A stretch of DNA of 64,000 nt from an uncultured Prevotella sp. (lineage in GTDB: Bacteria; Bacteroidota; Bacteroidia; Bacteroidales; Bacteroidaceae). Positions 14,357-23,621 of this stretch are shown piece after piece. Position 1 is the stretch's first letter. Every line of letters starts with the position of its first letter. Under the pieces are notes generated by a model. It ran no database searches, was not told where the DNA came from, and saw only the letters and a program-made list of their open reading frames with translations. The DNA lies in assembly GCA_900316295.1 (NCBI GenBank), contig ONCJ01000016.1, positions 1 to 64,000 of the forward strand. The letters are read 5' to 3'. Made by a program: the position numbers and the translations under genes.

Positions 14357-16483
14357 ATGATGGAGATTAAGAACTTTACAATCACGAAGCGTGACGGCTC
14401 GAAAGATCGCTTCTCGTTAGACAAAATTATGAATGCTATCATCAAAGCATTCGAGAGTGTTTCAGAACCTATCGACCTTGGTCGTATATCGAAGATACTC
14501 AGTCACTTGGATATACGGGATGATATAAAGGTTGAAGATATTCAGAACCAGGTAGAGGAGGCTCTGATGCGTGAAGGATATTACCGTGTGGCAAAGTCAT
14601 TTATGCTCTATCGCCAACAACATTCAGAGGATAGGGAAACTTTGGCAAAGTTACAGTTTTTGGCAGACTACTGCGAGTCGGTTAATGCTGCAACAGGTTC
14701 AAAGTATGATGCGAATGCAAATGTTGAACATAAAAATATTGCAACTTTGATTGGTGAATTGCCAAAGTCGAATTTCATAAGATTGAACCGTCGCCTTCTT
14801 ACTGACCGTATTAAGAAGATGTACAGCAAGCAGTTGGCTGATGAGTATATCGACATGTTGACTCACCATTTTATATATAAGAATGACGAGACGAGCCTCG
14901 CCAATTATTGTGCCTCTATCACTATGTATCCTTGGTTGATTGGCGGTACTGCGTCCATCGGCGGAAACTCTACGGCTCCTACTAATTTGAAGAGCTTTTG
15001 TGGTGGGTTTGTGAATATGGTGTTCATGGTTTCCAGTATGTTGTCTGGAGCCTGCGCTACTCCTGAGTTCCTTATGTATATGAACTACTTCATTCAAAAA
15101 GAATATGGTGAGGATTACTACAAGAGGGCTGACGAAGTTGTAGATCTCAGTTTACGTCACAGGACAATAGATAAGGTCATAACTGACTGTTTCGAGCAGA
15201 TTGTATACACTTTGAATCAGCCAACTGGTGCCCGTAATTATCAGGCGGTATTCTGGAATGTGGCTTACTATGATAAGTTCTATTTTGAAAGTCTCTTTGG
15301 AAATTTCTATTTTCCTGATGGAAGCCAGCCTGACTGGAATGGACTTTCATGGTTACAGAAACGTTTCATGAAGTGGTTCAATCAGGAGCGTACAAAGACA
15401 CTGCTGACTTTCCCTGTGGAGACAATGGCTTTGCTCACGGAGAATGGTGAGTGCAAGGATAAGGAGTGGGGCGATTTTACAGCAGAGATGTATTCTCAAG
15501 GTCACTCGTTCTTTACGTATCTCAGTGATAATGCCGACTCTCTGAGTTCTTGCTGTCGTCTGAGAAACGAGATACAAGACAATGGTTTCAGCTATACACT
15601 TGGTGCAGGTGGTGTGTCGACAGGATCAAAGAGCGTGCTCACTATCAACCTCAACAGATGCATACAGTATGCCGTAAACCATAACCAGGACTACAAGGAA
15701 TACCTTTCGCATATTGTTGACCTCTGCCATAAGGTACAGTTAGCATACAACGAGAATCTAAAGGAATTGCAGAAGCATGGTATGTTGCCTCTCTTCGATG
15801 CAGGATATATCAATATTGGCCGACAGTATCTTACCATCGGTATCAATGGTCTGGTAGAGGCTGCCGAATTCATGGGGCTGAAGATTACGCCAAACGATGA
15901 TTATAAGCATTTCGTCCAAGACATTCTTGGCATCATAGAGAAATACAATCGTCAATATCGTTCTAAGGATGTGCTGTTCAACTGCGAGATGATTCCTGCC
16001 GAGAATGTAGGAGTAAAGCATGCAAAATGGGATAGGGAAGATGGCTATTTCGTTCCACGTGACTGCTATAACAGCTATTTCTATGTCGTAGAGGACGACT
16101 CGTTGAGCATTATAGATAAGTTCAAGTTGCACGGAGCACCATATATAGAACATCTTACAGGTGGCTCAGCCCTGCACATGAACCTTGAGGAGCATCTGTC
16201 TAAGCAGCAGTATGCCCAGCTGTTGAAGGTCGCAGCCAAAGAGGGATGCAACTATTTCACCTTTAATATTCCGAATACTGTATGCAATGACTGTGGAACA
16301 ATAGATAAGCGCTATCTGCATGAGTGTCCTCATTGCCACTCAAAGAATGTTGACTACATGACCCGAATTATAGGATACCTGAAGCGGGTTAGCAATTTCT
16401 CACAGGCAAGACAGGAAGAGGCAAGCCGCCGCTACTATGCTACAAAGCAGAAATATACAGTAGCAAAAGAAGATAAAGCATAG
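14357..16483 (+). CDS. nrdD: Anaerobic ribonucleoside-triphosphate reductase
   Basis: A 708-residue class III ribonucleotide reductase that reduces ribonucleoside triphosphates to deoxy forms without oxygen. An ATP-cone regulatory domain occupies residues 1-95 (ITKRDGSKDRFSLDKIMNAI). The C-terminus has the zinc-binding cysteines CNDCG and CPHCH and the glycyl radical glycine in RIIGYLKRVSNF (G673). Adjacent ATGs at 14357 and 14360 could both start; either gives a normal length. Partner activase nrdG follows by 22 bases. A promoter with an operator-like dyad and a hemerythrin regulator gene lie upstream. Confidence 0.95.
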   Translation: MMEIKNFTITKRDGSKDRFSLDKIMNAIIKAFESVSEPIDLGRISKILSHLDIRDDIKVEDIQNQVEEALMREGYYRVAKSFMLYRQQHSEDRETLAKLQFLADYCESVNAATGSKYDANANVEHKNIATLIGELPKSNFIRLNRRLLTDRIKKMYSKQLADEYIDMLTHHFIYKNDETSLANYCASITMYPWLIGGTASIGGNSTAPTNLKSFCGGFVNMVFMVSSMLSGACATPEFLMYMNYFIQKEYGEDYYKRADEVVDLSLRHRTIDKVITDCFEQIVYTLNQPTGARNYQAVFWNVAYYDKFYFESLFGNFYFPDGSQPDWNGLSWLQKRFMKWFNQERTKTLLTFPVETMALLTENGECKDKEWGDFTAEMYSQGHSFFTYLSDNADSLSSCCRLRNEIQDNGFSYTLGAGGVSTGSKSVLTINLNRCIQYAVNHNQDYKEYLSHIVDLCHKVQLAYNENLKELQKHGMLPLFDAGYINIGRQYLTIGINGLVEAAEFMGLKITPNDDYKHFVQDILGIIEKYNRQYRSKDVLFNCEMIPAENVGVKHAKWDREDGYFVPRDCYNSYFYVVEDDSLSIIDKFKLHGAPYIEHLTGGSALHMNLEEHLSKQQYAQLLKVAAKEGCNYFTFNIPNTVCNDCGTIDKRYLHECPHCHSKNVDYMTRIIGYLKRVSNFSQARQEEASRRYYATKQKYTVAKEDKA

Positions 16484-16505
16484 TGTTTGGTGGGAGCAGA
16501 GGGTA

Positions 16506-16973
16506 ATGCTTAAATACGTAAACACTGGAATAGTTTTTCAAGAGATACCCGACGAAGTGACACTGGCAATTAATATTTCTAATTGCCCGTGTCGCTGTCC
16601 TGGGTGTCATAGCCACTATCTATGGGACGATGTGGGGCTTCCGCTGACTACAGATGCGATAGATGCGCTGGTGGAAAGTGATGGAAGCGACATTACATGT
16701 ATAGCCTTTATGGGTGGTGATGCTGATCCTGTAGGAGTGAATATGCTGGCTCAATATGTGCACGAGGAGTATCCTGAACTCAAAGTTGCATGGTATAGTG
16801 GACGACTGCGTATTCCTTCTATCGTTCATAAGGCTGATTTCGACTACATCAAGGTTGGACCATATATCAAACACCTTGGTCCGTTGAATTCGTCCACAAC
16901 TAATCAGCGCATGTATCGACAAAACGAAGACGGTACATTCGATGATATCACAAGTCGTTTTTATAAGAAGTGA
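16506..16973 (+). CDS. nrdG: Anaerobic ribonucleotide reductase activating protein
   Basis: A 155-residue radical SAM enzyme that installs the glycyl radical on NrdD. The iron-sulfur motif CxxxCxxC is C27-x3-C31-x2-C34 (with an extra C29), and FMGGDADP supplies the GGE-like SAM contact. GGGAGCAGAGGG lies upstream of the ATG as a purine-rich binding site. The 5' arm of the downstream terminator contains its stop codon. Confidence 0.93.
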   Translation: MLKYVNTGIVFQEIPDEVTLAINISNCPCRCPGCHSHYLWDDVGLPLTTDAIDALVESDGSDITCIAFMGGDADPVGVNMLAQYVHEEYPELKVAWYSGRLRIPSIVHKADFDYIKVGPYIKHLGPLNSSTTNQRMYRQNEDGTFDDITSRFYKK

Positions 16974-16995
16974 GCGAATGAATTCGCCCACTTCT
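16966..16995. terminator. Hairpin between nrdG and PBP1A genes
   Basis: AGAAGTGAGCGAAT and ATTCGCCCACTTCT pair over 14 positions with one mismatch and a two-base spacer, followed by a T-rich stretch on both strands. It includes the nrdG stop (16971-16973) and can serve the convergent penicillin-binding protein gene as well. Confidence 0.75.
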
Positions 16996-17009
16996 TTATT
17001 TAATATGTA

Positions 17010-19391
17010 TTATAAGATTGTATCTATCAGCTGCTCCTCAGGTTCTCTTATGTCCATATCCCATTTGTCCTCATCTATGCTGAGACTGTCGGGAATGCTG
17101 TCCGTTTCTACGTAGAAGTCTACACACTCAAACATTGAGGGATCTATTTCGAGATCAGAAGGTATTGCCCAACGGGTGTGATAGCCGGCGAATGCTCGGT
17201 CGTGGAACACTTTCTGAAGGAATGAACCACATATCGGAAGGGCAGTTCTCGCTCCTTGTCCCAATGCTCCTGTACGGAAATGTATGCATCGGTATTCGCC
17301 GCCTACCCATGCTCCGACAACAAGACGTGGACTGACACCAATAAACCATGCGTCAGAGTGATTGTTACTGGTACCCGTCTTACCTCCCCAGTCGGTGTCG
17401 GTTGTAATGTAGTTGCGCAGTGATTGTGATGTGCCACCAGCTTCATTCACTCCTGCCTTCAGGATTTCTTGCATCAGGAAGGCAGATTTGTACGGAATCA
17501 CCTTATGGGTCTTTGTAGAGCAATGATAAATTTCTCGTCCGTTCTTGTCAGTAATAGATGTGACAAGTACCGGGTCTATATGTTTGCCGTCGTTGGCGAT
17601 GGTACAATATGAATTGACCATCTCCAGCAGATTGACGTCGCTTGAGCCTAACACCAGTGAAGGTTCATCTTCCAGCTTACTTTTAATGCCCATGTCCTCT
17701 GCTGTCTTTATTATATTCCTTATGCCCAATTCCTGACCTAATCTGACTGCGATTGAGTTTACACTCTTGGCAAATGCCATCTTTAGCGTCAGTGAGTCGC
17801 CCGAGAACCTTACGTTTGCATTCGTCGGCGACCAGCTGATGGTTTTACCAGTCTTGTTGTCGAACGTCTCTATTGTGATGGCTTCGTCACAACGCTTGTC
17901 GCATGGTACCATCCCTTGATTCATTGCTTCGGTATAGACAAAGAGCTTGAATGTGGAGCCAGGCTGACGCATCGCAGTAACCTTGTCATATTGCCAGGAA
18001 GAGAAGTCTATATCGCCCACCCATGCCTTCACCGCACCTGTTTGTGGCTCCATTGCTACCATTGCGCAATGCATATATTTCACCATATAGCGTATGCTGT
18101 CGAGCGATGACATTTCCTTGTATATTGCCCCTTTGGAATAGTCGAAGAGTCTTACTTTATGGGGCTTGTTTAGATAGTATCTTATACTGTCCTCATTGCC
18201 GTTATACTTCTGTTCGAGTGTCTTATAGAAGGGTTGGCGTTTTGCGATGTCTTCAATGAAGTGGGGTATCAGTTTCCCGCGTTCGTCTCTCCATGGTTCC
18301 TGTCCACTCCAGTGGGAGTTGAAGTTTTGTTGTATCTGTCGCATCTGTGCGGAGGCTGCCTGCTCTGCGTATTTCTGCATGCGTGAGTCGACAGTCGTAT
18401 ATATCTTCAAGCCGCTTGAATACAGGTCATATCCGTTGTCTTCAGTCCACTCTTGCAGGTGGGCAATAATGGCCTCGCGGAAATAATCTATCTGTCCGTA
18501 TTCTCTTTCTTCCTTATATATATCTAAGTCTAAAGGTTTTTTTGAAAGAGAGTCGAGAGCCTGAGTCGAGAGATCTCCGTGCTCCACCATATTGTTGAGT
18601 ACAACATTACGCCTTTCGAGGGCTCGGTCTGGGTGTAGAGTAGGGCTGTAGTATGTAGTACCCTTTAGCATTCCGACAAGCATTGCTGCCTGTTGTGTGT
18701 TCAGTTCTGCGGGTGTCGTGTTGAAGTATGTCTTTGCTGCAGTTTTTATTCCGTATGCGTTATTGCCGAAGTCTACGGTGTTGGCATACATCGTTAGGAT
18801 GGCTTTTTTGTCGTAGACAATTTCCAGTTTGGTGGCAATGATCCACTCTTTGCTTTTTGTCACAAGCATTCTCAATCCTGGTATGCGAGTAAGAATACCG
18901 CGGGACTGTTGGCCTCGCATGTGGAACATATTCTTAGCCAGTTGCTGTGTGATGGTCGACGCACCTCGTTTGCCTCGTCGTGTTATCGCATCCTTGATAG
19001 CTCCGCCAACACCTTGAATGTCAATGCCGTAATGACTGTAGAAACGCTCGTCCTCGGTGTCAATCAGAGCTTTCCAGAAGTCCTGGCTTACTTCATGGAA
19101 TTCTACAGGTGTGCGGTTTTCCTTGTAGTATTTTCCTATTAACACACCGTCGGCGCTATATATTTCAGATGCTTCGAATGTGGGAGGCTGCATGATGGAG
19201 CTAAATCCCGGTGTCTTTCCAAAGAGCCACAAGAAGTTGATGTCTATCATTCCCAGCCATATAAAGATGCTGACGATAAATGACATTACTCCCACTGCCG
19301 TCTTCACATACCATTTCCTTCCACGATAGAGGTTTATGTACCAATGTATTGCCGAAGCAATCTTGTTATAAAGTTGTCGGACGATATTCAT
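17010..19391 (-). CDS. Class A penicillin-binding protein 1A
   Basis: A 793-residue bifunctional peptidoglycan synthase. One transmembrane segment lies at about 33-55. The glycosyltransferase (GT51) domain has [12 protein letters not shown] (catalytic E113) and [12 protein letters not shown] (143-154). The transpeptidase domain has STFK (S479-K482), SVN (543-545) and KTGT (671-674). All catalytic motifs are intact. It polymerises and cross-links cell-wall peptidoglycan at the inner membrane. It overlaps miaA by four bases and is the last gene of the miaA-linked run lpxD, lpxC-fabZ, lpxA, miaA. Confidence 0.93.
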   Translation of the reverse strand: MNIVRQLYNKIASAIHWYINLYRGRKWYVKTAVGVMSFIVSIFIWLGMIDINFLWLFGKTPGFSSIMQPPTFEASEIYSADGVLIGKYYKENRTPVEFHEVSQDFWKALIDTEDERFYSHYGIDIQGVGGAIKDAITRRGKRGASTITQQLAKNMFHMRGQQSRGILTRIPGLRMLVTKSKEWIIATKLEIVYDKKAILTMYANTVDFGNNAYGIKTAAKTYFNTTPAELNTQQAAMLVGMLKGTTYYSPTLHPDRALERRNVVLNNMVEHGDLSTQALDSLSKKPLDLDIYKEEREYGQIDYFREAIIAHLQEWTEDNGYDLYSSGLKIYTTVDSRMQKYAEQAASAQMRQIQQNFNSHWSGQEPWRDERGKLIPHFIEDIAKRQPFYKTLEQKYNGNEDSIRYYLNKPHKVRLFDYSKGAIYKEMSSLDSIRYMVKYMHCAMVAMEPQTGAVKAWVGDIDFSSWQYDKVTAMRQPGSTFKLFVYTEAMNQGMVPCDKRCDEAITIETFDNKTGKTISWSPTNANVRFSGDSLTLKMAFAKSVNSIAVRLGQELGIRNIIKTAEDMGIKSKLEDEPSLVLGSSDVNLLEMVNSYCTIANDGKHIDPVLVTSITDKNGREIYHCSTKTHKVIPYKSAFLMQEILKAGVNEAGGTSQSLRNYITTDTDWGGKTGTSNNHSDAWFIGVSPRLVVGAWVGGEYRCIHFRTGALGQGARTALPICGSFLQKVFHDRAFAGYHTRWAIPSDLEIDPSMFECVDFYVETDSIPDSLSIDEDKWDMDIREPEEQLIDTIL

Positions 19392-20281
19392 TTTATGTTT
19401 TGTTTTATGTAGTCAATTATTTCGTTTGTTTGGTTGGGTGCGAACCATTTCATACTTTCATCACGTTTGAACCATGTGAGTTGTTTTCTTGCATATCTGC
19501 GGGTGTTGCTTTGTATCTTGAATATGGCTTCTTCGAGCGTTGCCTTTCCGTCGAAGTATTCAAACAACTCCTTATATCCCACTGTGTTCAGTGCATTGAG
19601 ATGTCGCAACGGGTAGACTTTGCGGGCTTCTTCTATCATACCTTTGTCTATCATTTGCAGTACACGCTGGTTGATTCGGTCGTAGAGTTGCTCCCTGTCA
19701 ATGTTGAGTCCAATCTTGATAATGTCAAACGGACGTTGTTTCCTGCTGTTGGTACGAAAAGAAGAATATGTCTTGCCCGTCATGTGGCAGATCTCTAATG
19801 CGTGAACTACCCGACGAGGATTGTTCTTGTCTACAATAGCCCAGTGCTCAGGGTCAAGCTCGTGTAGTTCGTCTACGAGTGCAGGCAGTCCCTCGGTGGC
19901 AAGTCTCTGCTTCATCCATTCGCGCGTTTTGTTATCGATGGTAGGTATGTCGTCTATTCCGTTGCAGACGGCATCTATATACATCATCGAGCCGCCTGAG
20001 AGCAGGTGCAGGCCTTCCGTCTGTCCTATCAGTTTCAGTACATCCTGTTCGTACATTGATGCGCTGTAGTATTCGGTGATATGATGTGTTCCCACAAAGT
20101 AATGGGGCACATGCTCCATCTGCTCTTTTGTTGGTGCAGCAGTTCCTATGGGTATTTCTTTGAAGATTTGTCGTGAGTCGGCATTGATGACAGGAATAGC
20201 AAAAGTGTCAGCAACACGAAGACACAGCTCCGTCTTGCCGACACCTGTAGGTCCTGTTATTACTATAAGAGTGCTCATCAC
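19388..20281 (-). CDS. miaA: tRNA dimethylallyltransferase
   Basis: A 297-residue enzyme that adds a dimethylallyl group to A37 of tRNAs reading codons that begin with U. The P-loop GPTGVGKT is at 10-17. Other signatures are [16 protein letters not shown], the [10 protein letters not shown] loop and [12 protein letters not shown] near the C-terminus. It overlaps lpxA (four bases) and the PBP1A gene (four bases), so all three are translationally coupled. Confidence 0.95.
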   Translation of the reverse strand: MMSTLIVITGPTGVGKTELCLRVADTFAIPVINADSRQIFKEIPIGTAAPTKEQMEHVPHYFVGTHHITEYYSASMYEQDVLKLIGQTEGLHLLSGGSMMYIDAVCNGIDDIPTIDNKTREWMKQRLATEGLPALVDELHELDPEHWAIVDKNNPRRVVHALEICHMTGKTYSSFRTNSRKQRPFDIIKIGLNIDREQLYDRINQRVLQMIDKGMIEEARKVYPLRHLNALNTVGYKELFEYFDGKATLEEAIFKIQSNTRRYARKQLTWFKRDESMKWFAPNQTNEIIDYIKQNIK

Positions 20282-21051
20282 TTGATGATGCCTCGCTGTG
20301 AGGACTCAACGAAGTCGATGATATACTGAATCTCTGGAGTTACGGTGAGAGTGTTTTTTATCTGCTCGATAGCTTCCGCACGCGTACCGGTACCATTATA
20401 TATAATGTTGTAAGCCTCCTTGATGAGTTCGATGGTCTCATTAGAGAATCCGCGGCGTCTCAGTCCGATAATATTCAAACCAGCAAAACGGATCGGTTCT
20501 TTGCCGGCAATGATATATGGAGGAATGTCCATAGAGAATCGGCTGCCGCCCTGTATCATCACGTAGCTTCCGACACGGCAGAACTGGTGGGCGAGTACGG
20601 TGGCGCTGATAATTGCAAAGTCATCTACTATCACTTCTCCGGCAAACTTTGTGGAGTTGCCGATGATACACCCGTTGCCTACTACACAGTCATGAGCCAC
20701 GTGCATGTTCTCCATCAGTAGGTTGTTGCTGCCCACCTTGGTGGTTCCTTTTGACGCAGTACCTCGGCTGATGGTCACATTCTCCCTGATAGAGTTGTTG
20801 TCACCAACCTCACATATCGTATCTTCGCCACGAAACTTCAGATCCTGTGGTTTGGTTGAGATACTTGCACCAGGGAAGAACTCGTTGCCGCTGCCGATGC
20901 GTGCTCCGTAGTTGATCGTCACACTGTTTTGCAGAACGTTGTTGTCGCCCATCACGGTGTTCTTGTCAATATAGCAGAAGGGACCGATGATGTTGTTGTC
21001 TCCCAGTTTTGCTTCGGGATGAACGTATGCCAAAGGACTTATTTGATTCAT
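20278..21051 (-). CDS. lpxA: UDP-N-acetylglucosamine acyltransferase
   Basis: A 257-residue left-handed beta-helix acyltransferase catalysing the first step of lipid A synthesis. Hexapeptide repeats run from about residue 8 to 185 ([19 protein letters not shown] and onward), with the catalytic histidine region [11 protein letters not shown] and the C-terminal helical part [19 protein letters not shown]. It is located 15 bases after the lpxC-fabZ fusion gene on the same strand and overlaps miaA. Confidence 0.95.
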   Translation of the reverse strand: MNQISPLAYVHPEAKLGDNNIIGPFCYIDKNTVMGDNNVLQNSVTINYGARIGSGNEFFPGASISTKPQDLKFRGEDTICEVGDNNSIRENVTISRGTASKGTTKVGSNNLLMENMHVAHDCVVGNGCIIGNSTKFAGEVIVDDFAIISATVLAHQFCRVGSYVMIQGGSRFSMDIPPYIIAGKEPIRFAGLNIIGLRRRGFSNETIELIKEAYNIIYNGTGTRAEAIEQIKNTLTVTPEIQYIIDFVESSQRGIIK

Positions 21052-21066
21052 ATTTTTTGAGTTGTG

Positions 21067-22458
21067 TTATTTATTCTTCACTATTTGTGCTGTGAATGTA
21101 GCTTCGGACACTACTTTGTCGCCTACGAACATGTAGCCCTTCATCGAGCTCACTCCGTGGCGTACGGGGTGGAGCAGTTCGACACGGAAGAGTAGGGTGT
21201 CACCAGGTACTACCTTCTGGCGGAATTTCACGTCGTCTATCTTCATGAAGTAAGTAGACCATCGTTCGGGCTCCTCCAGTTGGTTGAGCACGAGCAGACC
21301 GCCACATTGTGCCATCGCCTCTACCTGTAGCACACCTGGCATGACGGGTTCATCAGGGAAGTGACCTGTGAAGAAAGGTTCGTTGGCAGTAACGTTCTTC
21401 ACTCCAACGATAGTGGTAGGTCCAATAGACAGCACCTTGTCTACAAGCTGCATTGGATAGCGGTGGGGTAGCAGCTCGCGAATGCGGAGGTTGTCCATCA
21501 CCGGCTCCTCATTTGGGTCGTAGATAGGAGCTTGCACCTCATGCTTCTTTATCTCCTTGCGCATCAGTCGCGCAAACTTGTTGTTGATAGTGTGTCCTGG
21601 GCGTGTGGCGATGATGCGTCCCTTGATAGGCTTGCCTATGAGTGCCATGTCGCCTATGATGTCGAGTAGTTTGTGGCGTGTGCACTCATTCTCCCATACC
21701 AGAGGCTTATGCTGTATGTATCCGAGCACATTAGCGTCCATATGAGGAACGTTGAGCATGTCAGCCAACATGTCGAGTCTCTCCTGAGTGGTCTGTCGCT
21801 CGTATATTACGATGGCATTGTCCAGGTCGCCACCTTTAATGAGGTTGGCCTGAAGGAGAGGCTCTATGTCGCGCACGAATACGAAGGTACGTGCTGCGGC
21901 TACCTCCTTGGCATAGTTGGCCATGTTGTCGAGAGTGGCAAACTGGCTGTTGATAAATTTCGATTCGAAGGAGCACATAGCTGTGATAGAGAACTGCTCG
22001 TCAGGCAGAATGGTGATACATGATCCTGTCTTGTCGTCTCTTACTTCTATCTTCTTACGTATGATATAGTAGTCCTTCGGTGCGTTTTGTTCCTCAATGC
22101 CTACCTGATTGATTTTCTCAACATACTTTGCTGCAGATCCGTCAAGTATAGGAAATTCAGGACCATTGACCTGAATGAGACAGTTGTCGATGCCCATGGC
22201 GAAGAGTGCGGACAGTCCATGTTCTACTGTCGACACTTTGATGTCACCATTAGCTAGCACTGTTCCGCGTTGTGTGTCAACCACCTTCTCTGCTACAGCG
22301 TCAATGATGGGGTGTCCTTCGAGGTCGATACGTTGTATTTTATATCCGGTATTCTCTGGCGCAGGATTGAATGTCACGGTGAGGTTCAATCCCGTGTGCA
22401 GTCCTTTTCCGAAGAGTGAAAAGCTGCCTTTAAGTGTTTTCTGTTTTGTTGTTTCCAT
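21067..22458 (-). CDS. lpxC/fabZ: Bifunctional LpxC deacetylase / FabZ dehydratase fusion
   Basis: A 463-residue fusion. Residues 1 to about 310 are UDP-3-O-acyl-N-acetylglucosamine deacetylase with zinc ligand H80 in STVEHGLSAL and the HKLLDIIGD motif. Residues about 320-463 are a beta-hydroxyacyl-ACP dehydratase with RELLPHRYPMQLVDKV and the active-site stretch FFTGHFPDEPVMPGVLQVEA. The fusion is widespread in Bacteroidota; it ties the committed step of lipid A synthesis to hydroxyacyl-ACP use in fatty acid synthesis. It sits between lpxD (35-base gap) and lpxA (15-base gap). Confidence 0.95.
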   Translation of the reverse strand: METTKQKTLKGSFSLFGKGLHTGLNLTVTFNPAPENTGYKIQRIDLEGHPIIDAVAEKVVDTQRGTVLANGDIKVSTVEHGLSALFAMGIDNCLIQVNGPEFPILDGSAAKYVEKINQVGIEEQNAPKDYYIIRKKIEVRDDKTGSCITILPDEQFSITAMCSFESKFINSQFATLDNMANYAKEVAAARTFVFVRDIEPLLQANLIKGGDLDNAIVIYERQTTQERLDMLADMLNVPHMDANVLGYIQHKPLVWENECTRHKLLDIIGDMALIGKPIKGRIIATRPGHTINNKFARLMRKEIKKHEVQAPIYDPNEEPVMDNLRIRELLPHRYPMQLVDKVLSIGPTTIVGVKNVTANEPFFTGHFPDEPVMPGVLQVEAMAQCGGLLVLNQLEEPERWSTYFMKIDDVKFRQKVVPGDTLLFRVELLHPVRHGVSSMKGYMFVGDKVVSEATFTAQIVKNK

Positions 22459-22493
22459 TACTTATTTAGTAGTTTTGGAGTTGGGCTTGTTTT

Positions 22494-23528
22494 TTATTTC
22501 TCCTTCAGCTCCTCTATATCTCGTTTCATTGTGTTCAGTTGCTGATATATCTCAGGCAGTCGACGGTATACTGCGTATGCTTTCATATACGTCTTTGCGT
22601 CGATGGCGGGCGATCCGATTATTGGTGCGTCAGCTTTCTTAATGGTGTTGGTTATTCCAGCCTGAGCACCTACATTTGTGTGGTCGGCTATGCTGATATG
22701 GCCTGCCATACCCACTTGTCCGCCAAACATGCACCACTTGCCAATCTTTGTGCTTCCAGCCACGCCTCCCTGGGCAGCCATCACGGTGTTCTCGTCTATC
22801 TCTACGTTGTGAGCCACCTGTATGAGATTGTCCAGTTTCACTCCTTTGCGTATGTATGTGCTGCCCATTGTCGAGCGGTCGATACATGTGTTGGCACCAA
22901 TCTCTACGTTATCCTCGATGGTTACGATGCCGATTTGTGGTATTTTGTCATAACCGTCAGCACCTGGTGCGAATCCGAAGCCGTCGGCACCGATGACGCT
23001 GCCTGAGTGTATGGTCACGTTGTTGCCCAGTTTGCAGTCATGATATATGCTTACGTTAGGGTAGATGAGGCATCCTTTTCCCAGTTTGGCTCCGTCGTAG
23101 ATCGTTGCATGTGGATATATCTGGCTTCCGTCGCCGATTTCTACGTTGTCACCTATGTATGCGAATGCTCCGATGTAGCAGTTTTCGCCTATCTTGGCCG
23201 ATGGTGAGATGAATGCCAATGAGTCAACACCGGTCTTTTTGGGTTTCATTGAGTCGTAGAGTTGCAGTAGTCGTGCCACACACTCGTATGCGTTTTTCAC
23301 TCTGATGAGTGTCGCCTTGGTTGGCTTTTCCAGTTCTACGTTCTCGTCTATGAGCACTATGCTCGACTCTGTGTCGTAAATATAGTGTGTGTATTTTGGA
23401 TTAGAAAGGAAGGAGATGGCCCCAGGCTTGCCTTCCTCTATCTTGGCAAATGTGTGGATGGCGATGTTTTCGTCACCCTCTATCTTGCCTTGAACGAACT
23501 CAGCAATTTGTTTTGCGGTAAATTCCAT
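22494..23528 (-). CDS. lpxD: UDP-3-O-(3-hydroxyacyl)glucosamine N-acyltransferase
   Basis: A 344-residue enzyme for the third step of lipid A synthesis. An N-terminal uridine-binding domain (1 to about 105) precedes a left-handed beta-helix of hexapeptide repeats. Typical motifs are [37 protein letters not shown], the catalytic [10 protein letters not shown] and [20 protein letters not shown]. It is the first gene of the lipid A operon here. Confidence 0.95.
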   Translation of the reverse strand: MEFTAKQIAEFVQGKIEGDENIAIHTFAKIEEGKPGAISFLSNPKYTHYIYDTESSIVLIDENVELEKPTKATLIRVKNAYECVARLLQLYDSMKPKKTGVDSLAFISPSAKIGENCYIGAFAYIGDNVEIGDGSQIYPHATIYDGAKLGKGCLIYPNVSIYHDCKLGNNVTIHSGSVIGADGFGFAPGADGYDKIPQIGIVTIEDNVEIGANTCIDRSTMGSTYIRKGVKLDNLIQVAHNVEIDENTVMAAQGGVAGSTKIGKWCMFGGQVGMAGHISIADHTNVGAQAGITNTIKKADAPIIGSPAIDAKTYMKAYAVYRRLPEIYQQLNTMKRDIEELKEK

Positions 23529-23568
23529 GTTGATATGTTTCTTAGTTAATTTGTTTTTGTATATGCTG

Positions 23569-23576
23569 CAAATATA
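23569..23576 (-). promoter_or_regulatory. -7 box for the lpxD operon
   Basis: CAAATATA on the plus strand is TATATTTG on the minus strand, fitting TAnnTTTG about 41 bases before the lpxD start. No strong -33 element is evident. Confidence 0.5.
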
Positions 23577-23621
23577 GGTATTTTCTGTGACAATATTTGA
23601 TAATGCGCTAAATATTTAGTT

